64,000 nt of DNA from Streptomyces angustmyceticus (GCF_019933235.1 NZ_CP082945.1:7291501-7355500); one strand, 5' to 3'; positions 17,492 to 27,179 are shown, counted from the stretch's first letter. Program-made: numbers and translations. The notes: a model not told the origin generated them from the sequence alone.

Positions 17492-20029
17492 TCAGGGGAC
17501 CTCCTCACCCTCGCGCGGGCCGGCCGCGCCGGCCGGGTCCCCCTCGGCGCCGAGCCGCTCGTCCGGCCGCAGGGCGATCTCGCTCCACACCTGCTTGCCG
17601 CCGCTCAGCGGCACCGAACCCCAGGACGCCGACACCGCCTCGACGAGCAGCAGCCCGCGGCCGCCGGTCGACTCCCAGTCCACGCTCGCCGGCTTGACGG
17701 GGGCCCGGGGCGAGGCGTCGTTCACCGCGATCCGCAGCCGGTCGGCGGCCAGGGTCAGATCCAGCCGCACCTCGCCCTGGGTATGCGCGACGGCGTTGGT
17801 GACCAGCTCGGACACCACCAGCAGCGCCACGTCCAACTCCTCGGCCACGGTCCACGAGCGCAGCGTGCGGGCGGTGAAGCGGCGGGCGTGCATGACCGCG
17901 TCGGGCAGCCGCCACACCGTCCAGTGCGCCCGGGTCGGGCGGACGCGCATCCCGTCGTAGCGCAGGACCAGCACCGCCACGTCGTCGTCACGCCGCTTGG
18001 TCTCGCCGAGCAGCTCATCGGCGAGCTGCCCGGCGTCGGCCGGATCGGCCCCGGCGAGCAGCTCGCGCACCCGGCGCAGGCCGTCCTCCAGGGGGAGCGC
18101 GGCCGATTCGGCCAGCCCGTCCGTGAGCAGTACGAGCACGGTGCCGGGGGTCAGCCCCACCTCGGTCAGCGGGAACTCGCCCTCCGCGGCCACCCCCAGC
18201 GGCGGACCGCCCTCGACCGGCAGTTCCTCGGTGCGGCCGTCGGGGAACCGCAGCAGCGGCGGCAGATGCCCGGCCCGGACGAACCAGGCGATGCCCTCCT
18301 CCATGTCGAGGTCCACATAGCAGCAGGTCGCGAAGAGATCGGTCTCCATGCCCAGGAGCAGCCGGTTGGCGTGGGAGAACACCACGTCGGGCGGGTGGCC
18401 CTCGACCGCGTAGGCCCGGATGGCGGTCCGCATCTGGCCCATGATCGTGGCGGCGCCGGCGCTGTGGCCCTCCACATCGCCGATGACGAGCGCGACATGG
18501 CCGTCGGACAGCGGGATGACGTCGTACCAGTCGCCGCCCACTTCGAGCCCCATCGTGGCGGGCAGATAGCGGGCGACGGCCACCCCGCCGGGCAGTGCCG
18601 GCAGCTTGCGGGGCAGCAGACTGCGCTGGAGCATCGTGGCCAGCTCGTGTCCGGCGTCCAGCGCGTGGGCGCGGACGAGGGCCTGGCCCACCAGCCCCGC
18701 CGTCGCGGTCAGCAGCGACCGCTCCTCCGGCCCGAACCGGTGCTCCTCGTCCCAGCCGACCAGGCACACCCCGACGATCCGGCCCTCGGACGGCAGCGGC
18801 AGGATCGCGAGCCCGCCGGGCCCGATCCCCGCCAGGCCGGGTTCGAGCGCCGCGTCGGGAGGCCACAGCGCCACATGGCCGGCCCGCAGCACGCTCTCCA
18901 GCGTGGGCATCGCATGGCACGACGCGTCGGGCCACTCGGAGCGCCATTCGGACCGCCACGCCGCGGGCCAGGCCCCGGGTTCCGGCGGGTCGAGGACGGA
19001 CACCACGAACCGGTCGGCCTCCAGCTCCGCCACCGCCACCCGGCTCGCCCCCAGCGGCGCCCGCAGTGTGGCGACCACCACCCGGCCGACGTCGCGGATC
19101 GTCGTGGCGCCGGCCAGCGCGGCGGACAGCCGCTGCACGAGGGAGACCTCGTCCGCGCTGGGACGCAGGTAGGAGGCGTCGGCGACCACACCCAGCATCC
19201 GTTCCGGGGTCCCGGCGGCGTCGACCAGCACCCGGCAGCGCAGGCTCAGCCAGCGCAGCTCGCCGTTGGGCCGGCGGATCCGGATCGACAGCTGCTGGCC
19301 GGGAACGGGCTGCCCGCCCGGCTCGACGATCGACATCAGCGCGGGCACATCGTCCGGCGCGGTGTGTGCCAGCAGCGTCTCCACCCGCCGGTCGAACTGC
19401 TCAGGGGCGACCCCGAACAGCTCCAGCACGTGGGCGTCCGCGTCGATCCGCCCGGTGGCCAGCAGCAGCGTGAACGCGCCGCCCCGGAGGGTGTCCAGCC
19501 CCGGCCCCAGCAGCGACCGCCGCTCGGTGCGGGCCATGACCCGGGCGGCCACCGCCTCCAGCCCCGCGGACACCTGGTCGGCGTGCAGCTCCAGCAGATG
19601 GCGGCGGTCGGCGTCGAAGGCATCCGGTGCCTTGTCCATGACGACCAGGCACCCCAGCCGCTTGGCGTCCCCGCCGAGCGGCAGCACGGCCAGCGAGACA
19701 TCGGACGGCAGCGTCCTGGCGCCGTCCCACGGCGGTGCGTTGGTGCCGCCCGGAGTGGTGACGCCGAAGTGCGCGAGTTCGGCCGGGCTCAGCCAGAGGG
19801 GCAGGCCGGTGCGGAAGGACGCGGCGACCGGGGAGTTGCCGGACAGCGGGAAGCCCGCCGGCAGGCCGTGGAGGCCGCCCGAGCCGCCGACCATCTCGGC
19901 CAGCTGAAGATCGCCGCCCCCTTCGGCGGGCACATAGACGGCGGTCAGCTCAGCCCCGGTGGACCCAAGGATCCGTGCGGTCACTGCCTGCACCGCCTCC
20001 GTGTGCCGGAAGCCGTCGTCGTAAGCCAC
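17492..20029 (-). CDS. SpoIIE/PP2C phosphatase with GAF, PAS and RsbW-like kinase domains
   Basis: A large 845-residue signalling protein. The order is an N-terminal GAF-like module (about 1-170), a PAS domain (about 190-300), a second GAF (about 300-460), a SpoIIE/PP2C phosphatase (about 475-700, with EVGGDWYDVIPL, IGDVEGHSAGA and LTDGLAES metal-binding motifs), and a C-terminal HATPase_c_2 domain (SELVTNAVAHT, GRGLLLVEAVS). Such proteins dephosphorylate anti-anti-sigma factors and bind anti-sigma partners. Its stop is two bases from the start of a sugar-binding protein gene, an unusual operon partner. The GTG start at 20029 has only a weak ribosome site. Confidence 0.9.
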   Translation of the reverse strand: MAYDDGFRHTEAVQAVTARILGSTGAELTAVYVPAEGGGDLQLAEMVGGSGGLHGLPAGFPLSGNSPVAASFRTGLPLWLSPAELAHFGVTTPGGTNAPPWDGARTLPSDVSLAVLPLGGDAKRLGCLVVMDKAPDAFDADRRHLLELHADQVSAGLEAVAARVMARTERRSLLGPGLDTLRGGAFTLLLATGRIDADAHVLELFGVAPEQFDRRVETLLAHTAPDDVPALMSIVEPGGQPVPGQQLSIRIRRPNGELRWLSLRCRVLVDAAGTPERMLGVVADASYLRPSADEVSLVQRLSAALAGATTIRDVGRVVVATLRAPLGASRVAVAELEADRFVVSVLDPPEPGAWPAAWRSEWRSEWPDASCHAMPTLESVLRAGHVALWPPDAALEPGLAGIGPGGLAILPLPSEGRIVGVCLVGWDEEHRFGPEERSLLTATAGLVGQALVRAHALDAGHELATMLQRSLLPRKLPALPGGVAVARYLPATMGLEVGGDWYDVIPLSDGHVALVIGDVEGHSAGAATIMGQMRTAIRAYAVEGHPPDVVFSHANRLLLGMETDLFATCCYVDLDMEEGIAWFVRAGHLPPLLRFPDGRTEELPVEGGPPLGVAAEGEFPLTEVGLTPGTVLVLLTDGLAESAALPLEDGLRRVRELLAGADPADAGQLADELLGETKRRDDDVAVLVLRYDGMRVRPTRAHWTVWRLPDAVMHARRFTARTLRSWTVAEELDVALLVVSELVTNAVAHTQGEVRLDLTLAADRLRIAVNDASPRAPVKPASVDWESTGGRGLLLVEAVSASWGSVPLSGGKQVWSEIALRPDERLGAEGDPAGAAGPREGEEVP

Positions 20030-20282
20030 GGTCGCCGTATCCGCTCTCCGGGGCCGGAGCGTTCACCCCGCCAACCGGCTCACCGGATATGTCGTCATTC
20101 ACGGCCTCCCCTCCATGGTGCGGCACGCGGCAAGGGGGCAGCGACTCGGAGCGGGGGCCACGGCGGGCGGCCGCACGCTCCCGCACGGGGCGCCACAGCG
20201 GGGCCGGGGCCGGGATGATCCGCCGCCGGGCATCCCCAGCGGGGCGCCGGGGTGGCGACGCGCTCGATGATGCCCGCCGGCG

Positions 20283-21311
20283 TCAGTCCGGCGTCAGCAC
20301 GGCGGCCCCCTGCACCCGGTCGGCGGCCAGGTCCTCCAGCGCCTGCGGCGCCCGGCTCAGCGGATAGGGGCTGACGGTGACCCGGATGCCGATCCGGGCC
20401 GCGGTCGCCAGGAACTCCCGGCCGTCCTGCCGGGTGTTGGCGGTCACGCTGCGCAGGTTCCGCTCGTAGAACAGATGCCGCTGGTAGTGGAGCGCGGGGA
20501 CGTCGGAGAGATGGATACCGGCCACGGCGAGGGTACCCGCGCGGTCGAGCGCCTCCAGGGCCACCGGCACCAGATCGCCCACGGGGGCGAAGAGGATCGC
20601 CGAGTCCAGCGGTTCGGGAGGGCGGTCGTAGGCGCCGCCGGCCGAGGACGCACCGAGCGCCAGGGCGAGTTCCCGGGCCCGCGCCGACCGGGTCAGCACA
20701 TGCACCCTCGCGCCCTCGGCCAGGGCGACCTGGGCGGCCAGATGCGCCGAGGCGCCGAAGCCGTAGATCCCGAGCCGGCCGCCGGCGGGCAGGGCACTGC
20801 GGCGCAGCGCGCGGTACCCGATGATCCCGGCGCACAGCAGCGGCGCCAGCAGCGTGGCGTCCTGGTCGTCGGGGAGCGGGTAGGCGTAGTCGGCGGGCAC
20901 GAGAGCGGTCCGGGTGAAGCCGCCGTCGGCGTCCCAGCCGGTGTACCGCGACTTCGGGCAGAGGTTCTCGTGGCCCGCCCGGCAGTACCGGCAGACCCCG
21001 CAGGTGCCGCGCAGCCAGGCCCCGCCGGCCCGGTCACCGGCCCGGAACGCCGTCACCGCCTCGCCGGCGGCGACCACCCGGCCGACGATCTCATGGCCCG
21101 GGACGGTCGACGGGCGGTGCGGCGGCAGGTCCCCCTCCGCCAGATGCAGGTCCGTGCGGCACACCCCGCAGGCCTCCACGTCGAGCACCAGGTCCCCGGG
21201 CCCCGGCTCGGGAGCCGGACGGCTTACGGCGGCCAGCGGGCCGGAGGCGATCGGGCCGGGACGCCGGACGACCCAGCCGGACACCGTGTCCGGGCCTGCC
21301 ACAGGGGCCAT
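20283..21311 (-). CDS. Zinc-dependent alcohol dehydrogenase
   Basis: A 342-residue medium-chain dehydrogenase. The catalytic zinc site is CGVCRTDLHL with GHE downstream, the structural zinc cysteines are in GTCGVCRYCRAGHENLC, and the Rossmann loop is GIYGFGASAHLAAQVA. It belongs to the AdhP-like group with NAD(H). In actinobacteria such genes often accompany universal stress proteins in hypoxia regulons, which fits this block. The gene stands 254 bases before the phosphatase start, so it is probably transcribed separately. Confidence 0.92.
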   Translation of the reverse strand: MAPVAGPDTVSGWVVRRPGPIASGPLAAVSRPAPEPGPGDLVLDVEACGVCRTDLHLAEGDLPPHRPSTVPGHEIVGRVVAAGEAVTAFRAGDRAGGAWLRGTCGVCRYCRAGHENLCPKSRYTGWDADGGFTRTALVPADYAYPLPDDQDATLLAPLLCAGIIGYRALRRSALPAGGRLGIYGFGASAHLAAQVALAEGARVHVLTRSARARELALALGASSAGGAYDRPPEPLDSAILFAPVGDLVPVALEALDRAGTLAVAGIHLSDVPALHYQRHLFYERNLRSVTANTRQDGREFLATAARIGIRVTVSPYPLSRAPQALEDLAADRVQGAAVLTPD

Positions 21312-21379
21312 GTCCCCAGCATGGCGCCCCGCACCGGGTCGGACAAACGGTGCCCCGCCGGGGTCCGGCCGGGCCCCGG

Positions 21380-21631
21380 TCACGCCTGACCGGGCGGACA
21401 CCCCTGGCCGAGGAGCGACGTCACCTTCTGCCTCATCCTGGCCAGCAGGCCCTTGCGGGGCGGGGGCACGGGCGCGGGGACGGCCTTCGGCGGCTCGGTC
21501 CGCGGGCGTGCCGGGGGGTGCGGCCGGGGCGTCGTGGCCTCGTCGGAGGGGGTGGGTGCGGGCACCTTCTTCGTACGGACGGCCTCGGCGCGGACGAGCG
21601 CGCCCAGGGCGGCAAAGACATCGAGGGGCAT
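21380..21631 (-). CDS. Small hypothetical protein, Pro-rich linker and basic C-terminus
   Basis: An 83-residue protein starting MPLDVFAALGALVRAEAV. AGGAG lies seven bases before the ATG. A Pro/Thr/Lys-rich middle (about 25-60) leads to a basic amphipathic segment, RKGLLARMRQKVTSLLGQ. No known domain. Composition suggests a short peripheral membrane or partner-binding protein. It lies between the alcohol dehydrogenase and a secreted-type hypothetical. I cannot name a function. Confidence 0.55.
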   Translation of the reverse strand: MPLDVFAALGALVRAEAVRTKKVPAPTPSDEATTPRPHPPARPRTEPPKAVPAPVPPPRKGLLARMRQKVTSLLGQGCPPGQA

Positions 21632-21733
21632 GCCAGATCTCCTGCGGTGGAAGTCCCGAGTGCGGATGACGGCAGACCGCGCTCGCCCCATGGCCCGCGT
21701 GCGGGGTAGGGGTGGGGGCGCGGCCGGGCTTCC

Positions 21734-22177
21734 TCAGCAGCGCAGGACGGCCACGCGGGGTGGCGATGCGGGGGCGGCGGCCTGGACGGCGGCCCCCGGA
21801 GGGAGGTCCCGGGACGCGGTGAGGGGCTGGGCGGCGGGGGAGTCCCCGAGCGCCTTGCCGCCGGACCCAGTGGGGACCTGATGGCGCAGATGGCAGGCGG
21901 AGGCGTCGCACAGGCGGCGGACGCCGCTGCCCGGATGCTTCCCGCCGCCGGTGGACGCCGGTACCGGACCCGCCGTGACGCAGGGGCGGGCGGCGGGGTC
22001 CGAGAGCGCGGGAGCGGCGGCGCGGGGCGGGCAGCCGTGGGCACCGGGGTCCGGTGCGTGGGAGCAGCCGGTGGTGAGCGCGGCGTGCAGCAGGGCCAGC
22101 AGCACGACGAACATCAGCACGCGCCGGCGGCCCGCGGCCGCGGAGGCGCCGGTGCCGACGGTGTCGCGCATGCGCAT
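21734..22177 (-). CDS. Hypothetical membrane-anchored or secreted small protein
   Basis: A 147-residue protein with a basic start and one hydrophobic segment (VLMFVVLLALLHAALTTGC, about 20-38), which ends in a Cys that could be a lipobox. The rest is Ala/Pro/Gly-rich with a short conserved-looking core (CDASACHLRHQVP) and a C-terminus of PRVAVLRC. Proteins of this general form are widespread in Streptomyces without a function. A purine-rich GGGTGGGAG precedes the start. Confidence 0.6.
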   Translation of the reverse strand: MRMRDTVGTGASAAAGRRRVLMFVVLLALLHAALTTGCSHAPDPGAHGCPPRAAAPALSDPAARPCVTAGPVPASTGGGKHPGSGVRRLCDASACHLRHQVPTGSGGKALGDSPAAQPLTASRDLPPGAAVQAAAPASPPRVAVLRC

Positions 22178-22346
22178 CTCCCACCCTTCTCCGAAGGAGG
22201 GAATCCCCGGGAAGCGGGCAGGACACTCGTGATACGCCGCAAGAGGCTACAAAACCACTCGTTCCGGCTATGTCATCGCACTCCCGGACCTCGCACACGC
22301 GCTCTTCAGCGGCGCGGTCCGCTTCCGGCCGGTGCGGCTCCGGCCG

Positions 22347-23339
22347 TCACCGCCCCCAGGAGGTGCCGCGCCCCGCGGAACCGCCGTCGGCGGCACCGCT
22401 CGCATAGCGGCCGTGGAAGTGCGTGAACCGCTCCAGCGGGTCGCCGTCCATGGTCCACGGCCAGACCGTCGCCACCCCGCCGGTGGCGCGCAGCGCGATC
22501 CCGGCCTCGGTCGTCCGGCCGGCCTTGACCAGCGCGTAGGCCAGCAGGTTGAGATCGGCCAGGGCCGCCGCGTGCCGGAGGAACCCGGGGCCCGGCCAGT
22601 AGTGCGCGGCCTGGTCGAGGGCCCGGGCGGCGTCGGGGCGCCGCCAGATCTCCCCGGCGCCCAGGGCCGTCATCCCGCCGTCGGCGACCGCCCGCTGGTG
22701 GCTGCGGACGAGCGAGGTGAGTTCCAGGCCGACGGCGGGCGCATCGGGCGGCATCAGGGCGCGGACGCCGTCGAGCAGGTCCAGCACCAGGGCGCTGGAG
22801 CCGCACTCCTGCGGCGAGAGGTAGCCCAGGGCCTGCAGGTGCGCCTCGCGGTTCCAGGGGTCGCGGGCCTTGATCTCGCGCCAGATCGCCGCCAGTTCCG
22901 TGGAGGGGCGCCGCTCGACGCGGAGCGTGGCCAGATGCAGGGTCCACGGGGTGGGGTCGTCGGGGAGCAGGTCGGCGGCGAGCCGGCAGGTCTCGCGGGT
23001 GGCGTCGAGGTCGACGGAGGAGTCCTGCCGGCGGGCCTGGATCAGGTCGGACCAGGCGTGCAGCAGCAGCGCGCCGTGGTCCTTGGGGCTGTGCTGGCGC
23101 CAGATGCCGGGCAGTGAACGCCCCGCGGCCGAGGCCAGCACGCCCAAGCGGTGCGCCTTGCGGTCCCAGTCCTGGCCGGCTTCGTTGATCACGTCCGCCA
23201 TCAGGGCCATGACCGCGGTGTCCAGCGAGCCGCGCGACCAGCACGTCTCGACGCGCCGCCGCACCCGCCCCAGGGTCACGTCGTCGAGCTCGGGGACGAG
23301 GCGGGGAAGGCTGCCTTTGCGGCGTCTGAACGCGGGCAT
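22347..23339 (-). CDS. Conserved hypothetical protein of alpha-helical repeat type
   Basis: A 330-residue soluble protein beginning MPAFRRRKGSLPRLVPELDD. It is almost wholly helical and rich in Ala, Leu, Trp and Arg. Spaced segments such as DPTPWTLHLATLRVERR, DPWNREAHLQALGYLSP and AHYWPGPGFLRHAAALADL look like TPR-type helix pairs. The protein is typical of Streptomyces hypotheticals of about 300-340 residues. No catalytic motif is visible. It lies after the amino acid permease but is separated by hairpins. Confidence 0.75.
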   Translation of the reverse strand: MPAFRRRKGSLPRLVPELDDVTLGRVRRRVETCWSRGSLDTAVMALMADVINEAGQDWDRKAHRLGVLASAAGRSLPGIWRQHSPKDHGALLLHAWSDLIQARRQDSSVDLDATRETCRLAADLLPDDPTPWTLHLATLRVERRPSTELAAIWREIKARDPWNREAHLQALGYLSPQECGSSALVLDLLDGVRALMPPDAPAVGLELTSLVRSHQRAVADGGMTALGAGEIWRRPDAARALDQAAHYWPGPGFLRHAAALADLNLLAYALVKAGRTTEAGIALRATGGVATVWPWTMDGDPLERFTHFHGRYASGAADGGSAGRGTSWGR

Positions 23340-23416
23340 GTCGGTCGGCGGCCTTCCGGTCGTGGCGCGTGGGCGGAGAGGAAAGGTGCGGTGGCTAGCA
23401 GGCTAGTGGCACCGCT

Positions 23417-23489
23417 GTGCCGTACGGACAGCGGGTGCGGAGCACTCCGCCGGCCGTACGGCACGGCGTTCGGTGGCCGGTCGGCCACC
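23417..23489. terminator. Two hairpins downstream of the amino acid permease
   Basis: GGTGGCCG-GT-CGGCCACC (23472-23489) lies just after the permease stop on the minus strand. It is followed by an 11-bp inverted repeat, GTGCCGTACGG and CCGTACGGCAC (23417-23427 with 23454-23464). GGCTAGT at 23401 and ACTAGCC at 23494 form a further outer pair. Together they should end the leftward permease transcript before the hypothetical gene. Confidence 0.7.
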
Positions 23490-23494
23490 CGTGA

Positions 23495-24958
23495 CTAGCC
23501 GGAGATGACGGCCGGCTTCTCGGCGGCGGCGCGGCCGAGCCGGTCGCGGACCAGGGACACCCCGACCACCACAGCGGCCAGGAGAACCGAAAGCAGCACC
23601 TGGATGCGGCCGCCGCCCTCGCTGTCGTCGGTGAGCATGTAGACCAGCACGAAGGAGATCATCGCGATGGTCGCCCAGGTCAGGTACGGGAACAGCCACA
23701 TCCTGACGACCAGCTTCTCCGGGTTCTCGCGCAGGATGATCCCGCGCATCCGCAGCTGGGAGAAGCAGATGACCAGCCAGACAAACAGCGCGACCGCGCC
23801 GGACGAGTTCAGCAGGAACTGGAAGACCGTGGTGGGCCACAGGTAGTTGAAGCCGACCGCGATGAAGCCGAAGAGGACGGAGGCGAGGATCGCGGCCTGC
23901 GGGACGCCCCGCGCGTTGGTCCGGGCGAAGGCCTTCGGGGCGTCGCCGCGCTGGCCGAGCGAGAAGGCCATCCGGGAGGCGGTGTAGAGGCCCGAGTTCA
24001 GGCAGGAGAGCACGGCGGTCAGCACGATGACGTTCATGATCTGGCCGGCGTGCGGGATGCCGATCGAGTCGAGGGCCGCGACGTAGGAGCCCTTCTTGAC
24101 GATCGAGGGGTCGTTCCACGGCAGCAGGGAGACGACCACGAGGATCGAGCCGAGGTAGAAGATGCCGACCCGCCAGATCACGCTCTTGGTGGCCTTGGTG
24201 ACCGCGCGCTCCGGGTCCTCGGACTCGCCGGCGGCGAGGGTGACGATCTCGCTGCCCATGAAGGAGAAGACCACCATCAGCACGCCGGTGAGGATCGCGG
24301 CGGGTCCGTGCGGCAGGAAGCCGCCGTGTGAGGTGAGGTTGGCGAAGCCCGTCGCCGCGTTCTGGGAGCCGGGCAGCACACCGAAGACGGCCAGTCCGCC
24401 GAGGACGATGAAGGCCGCGATGGCGACGACCTTGATGCCCGCGAACCAGAACTCGAACTCACCGAACGAGGCGACCGAGGCGAGGTTGGTGGCGGTCAGG
24501 ACGGTCATCACGATCAGTGCCCAGGCCCACTGCGGGACGGCCGGGACCCAGCTGGTGAGGATCGCCGCACCGGCGGTCGCCTCCACGGCGAGCACCACGA
24601 CCCAGAAGAACCAGTACAGCCAGCCGATGGAGAAGCCGGCCCAGCGGCCGAGCGCCCGGTCCGCGTAGGCGGAGAAGGAGCCGGAGGTCGGGTTGGCGGC
24701 GGCCATCTCACCGAGCATCCGCATCACGAACACGACCAGCGCGCCCACCAGGGCGTACGACAGCAGGATGCCGGGGCCGGCCGCGGCGATGCCGGAGGCG
24801 GAGCCCACGAACAGGCCGGCGCCGATGACCCCACCCACGGCGATCATGGACAGATGGCGGTTCTTGAGGCCGGACTGCAGCCCTGACTGCCCTGGATCCT
24901 GCCCGTTGCCGGGCGGTACGGGGGGTGCGGCCACGGAGCTGCGGGAAGGTGTAGTCAT
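23495..24958 (-). CDS. Amino acid permease of the APC family (GabP/AnsP-like)
   Basis: A 487-residue, 12-helix transporter with the N-terminal family signature LKNRHLSMIAVGGVIGAGLFVGS. EMAAANPTSGSFSAYADRALG lies at the second loop and FSFMGSEIVTLAAGESEDPERAV in helix 6. It is closest in look to gamma-aminobutyrate, proline or asparagine permeases of the AAT subgroup; the exact amino acid is not determinable. It is a single-gene unit, divergent from the TrkA-domain gene across 541 bases. Confidence 0.92.
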   Translation of the reverse strand: MTTPSRSSVAAPPVPPGNGQDPGQSGLQSGLKNRHLSMIAVGGVIGAGLFVGSASGIAAAGPGILLSYALVGALVVFVMRMLGEMAAANPTSGSFSAYADRALGRWAGFSIGWLYWFFWVVVLAVEATAGAAILTSWVPAVPQWAWALIVMTVLTATNLASVASFGEFEFWFAGIKVVAIAAFIVLGGLAVFGVLPGSQNAATGFANLTSHGGFLPHGPAAILTGVLMVVFSFMGSEIVTLAAGESEDPERAVTKATKSVIWRVGIFYLGSILVVVSLLPWNDPSIVKKGSYVAALDSIGIPHAGQIMNVIVLTAVLSCLNSGLYTASRMAFSLGQRGDAPKAFARTNARGVPQAAILASVLFGFIAVGFNYLWPTTVFQFLLNSSGAVALFVWLVICFSQLRMRGIILRENPEKLVVRMWLFPYLTWATIAMISFVLVYMLTDDSEGGGRIQVLLSVLLAAVVVGVSLVRDRLGRAAAEKPAVISG

Positions 24959-25499
24959 CTGACATCCATTGAGGGTTGGAGGGTCATCCGTGTGGTGACT
25001 GCTGGGTTCGCCTCGGTGGCCGGACGCACGACAGGACCGGGTGCCGGCAGGCGGTCATGGTCCTGGAGACGTGCGGAGGCGCGACGAGCGGGTCGCGGCC
25101 TCCGGATGTCCTGCGCGGGTGGGGGAGCGCTGATCGCACCTCCGCGCGGTGGCCCGCCTCCTTGTGGGGGGTGAGCCGCATCACGTCCGGATTGGGATTT
25201 GCGTAAGCGTATGTGGCGGTGCGCGGCGGCGTATTTGTGAGAGAGGACAAAGTCCCCCTCAAGCGCTGTCCATCAGGCCAATGAAGATTGGCGAAAAACA
25301 GGCTCGCGCTCCGGGGGTGTGCGGTGGACGAGAGACGTCGGTACCGGTCCCTCCCCAGTGTTGGCGGGGTCCCGGGCGGCCGCTGGTGCGCACGGACAAC
25401 GCGGCCGGCGAACCCTTGGCCGCGGGGACGGATGCCCCGGGCCGCGCGCCCCCTAGCGTGAGTCCGGCCCTGTCACCGGCCGACGAGCAAGGGGACTCC
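24959..25499. other. Divergent intergenic region
   Basis: A 541-base gap between the leftward permease and the rightward TrkA-domain gene. No reading frame with good codon use and a ribosome site was found. The stretch 25190-25290 is notably less GC-rich (TTTGCGTAAGCGTATG, then GAAGATTGGCGAAAAACAGG) and is the probable site of one or both promoters. No clear operator palindrome was seen. Confidence 0.5.
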
Positions 25500-27101
25500 A
25501 TGGCCACGCTTCCCTCCGCCCGACAGACCCGCACCGTCCCGCCGCGCGCCGTGCCCGCCACCCCACCAGGGGCGGGCGACGGCAGCGGGTCGGGGGACGC
25601 AACAGCGGGTGAACCCCGCGCCGACGCCCCGGCAGGAGAGCCGCCGGAGCGCGTGCCGGGACCGCAGGACACGGTCGTCGGGGCCGAGGATCCGGGAGCG
25701 ATTCCGGCCACGGACCCGTCCGGTCAGGACGCCAGGGTGGTGGTGATCGGCGCGACGACGCTGGCCCGCCGGGTCTGCGCCTCCCTGGGGGAGAGCGGAC
25801 ACCGGGTCGACCACCTCGCCGCACCGGACGACCACGACCTCCGCCGGGCGCTCGCCGCCCGGCCGGCCGGGGTGGCCGTGCTCGTCGGCGACGACCTGTC
25901 CGCACTGCGCTACGCGCTCGCGGTGCGCCACGTCCGCGGCTCCGTCCGGATCGTCGTCACCGTCTTCGACCGCACCGTCGCCCAGCAGCTCCGGCTGCTG
26001 CTGCGCGACTGTGTGCCGGTCTCGCCCGCCGACCTGCTGGCGCCGACCCTGGCCGGCCTGTGCGTGGACCCCGGCGCGCTCGCCGTCTGGGACGACGGAA
26101 ACGGCGCGGTGGCGGCCCGGCGGGACGGGGCGCGCCTGGTGGAGACGTCCTGGCGGGCGAGCACGGGCGCCCGGCGGCGCGCGCTGCTCGGGCGGCTGCG
26201 GGGGCAGTTGCAGCCGCATGACGCCGACGCCCGGCTGCTGCTCATCGGGCTGCTGGGGATCGTCGCCGTCCTCGCCCTGGACTGGCTGTGGCTGGTAGCC
26301 GTCTTCCACCGGCCGGCCAGTACCGCCTTCCTGGAGGCCGCCCGGGTCGTCGCCGGGGTGGGACCCGCCGTACCGCACCCCGGCCATCCCGGATACGAGG
26401 TGGTGTCCGCGGTCGCGATGCTGGTGACGGTGGGGTTCACCGCGCTGCTGACCGCCGGCATCGTCGACCGGCTGATCGGTCCCCGGCTGGTCGGCGTCCT
26501 GGGGCCGCGGGTGCTGCCCCGGGCCGGGCACGTCATCGTGGTGGGGCTCGGGCAGGTGGGACTGCGGCTGTGCCAGACCCTGCGTCAGCTGGGGGTGCCC
26601 GTCATCGGGGTCGAGCGCGAGCCCGCCGCCCCGAACCTGCGCCTCGCACGGTCGATGGGGATACCGGTGGTGCTGGCGCACGGCGAGGACCGTGCGGTGC
26701 TGGCGCGGCTCGGACTGGGGCGGGCGCGGGCGCTCGCCGCCGTCGGCTCCCACGAGCTGGACAACATCGCGGTCGCGGTCGCCGCCCACGGGGTGGCGCC
26801 GGACGTCCGGGTGGTGCTGCGGGCCGGTGAGGACGAGGCGATCGCCGAGACCCGCTCGCTGCTGCCCCTCGGGCTGACCCGCGACATCACCAGGACGAGC
26901 GCGGCCTATGTGACCGCCCATCTCACGGCCCGCCCCGCCGGTGCCCCGCCGCGCCGGGTGGTGGCCGACACCGACTGCGACCACGTCGACCTGCCGGGAC
27001 GCGGTCTCGTCGCGCGGCCCGTCGCGGCGCGCGACGACTGCGGCCATGTGTCCGGCGGGCAGGAGCGCGAGGGTGTCCGCAGCGCGCCGGGAGCCCGGTG
27101 A
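25500..27101 (+). CDS. Two-TrkA-N-domain protein resembling a potassium channel, without a normal filter
   Basis: A 533-residue protein. After a Pro/Gly/Ala-rich N-tail of about 75 residues come a TrkA-N (RCK) nucleotide-binding domain (DARVVVIGATTLARRV), two membrane helices (LLLIGLLGIVAVLALDWLWL and VVSAVAMLVTVGFTALLTAG), and a second TrkA-N domain (HVIVVGLGQVGLRLCQTLRQ). This is the layout of two-helix potassium channels with RCK gates. The loop between the helices reads ARVVAGVGPAVPHP, so the canonical T-V-G-Y-G filter is absent. AAGGGGA precedes the ATG at 25500. It may bind NAD(H) and act in ion homeostasis, but conduction is doubtful. Confidence 0.82.
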   Translation: MATLPSARQTRTVPPRAVPATPPGAGDGSGSGDATAGEPRADAPAGEPPERVPGPQDTVVGAEDPGAIPATDPSGQDARVVVIGATTLARRVCASLGESGHRVDHLAAPDDHDLRRALAARPAGVAVLVGDDLSALRYALAVRHVRGSVRIVVTVFDRTVAQQLRLLLRDCVPVSPADLLAPTLAGLCVDPGALAVWDDGNGAVAARRDGARLVETSWRASTGARRRALLGRLRGQLQPHDADARLLLIGLLGIVAVLALDWLWLVAVFHRPASTAFLEAARVVAGVGPAVPHPGHPGYEVVSAVAMLVTVGFTALLTAGIVDRLIGPRLVGVLGPRVLPRAGHVIVVGLGQVGLRLCQTLRQLGVPVIGVEREPAAPNLRLARSMGIPVVLAHGEDRAVLARLGLGRARALAAVGSHELDNIAVAVAAHGVAPDVRVVLRAGEDEAIAETRSLLPLGLTRDITRTSAAYVTAHLTARPAGAPPRRVVADTDCDHVDLPGRGLVARPVAARDDCGHVSGGQEREGVRSAPGAR

Positions 27102-27179
27102 GACGCGGCGTGCGGAAAGCGCCGGGGCCGGGGTGAAGAACGGGGGCGGGCGTCGCACCCGGCCTCCGGCGCCCCGGGA

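Noticed and set aside
9268..21311. Shared DevR/OsdR operator sites in the stress block
   Set aside because: I looked for a repeated GGGxC-type dyad upstream of the stress genes and found none convincing by eye.
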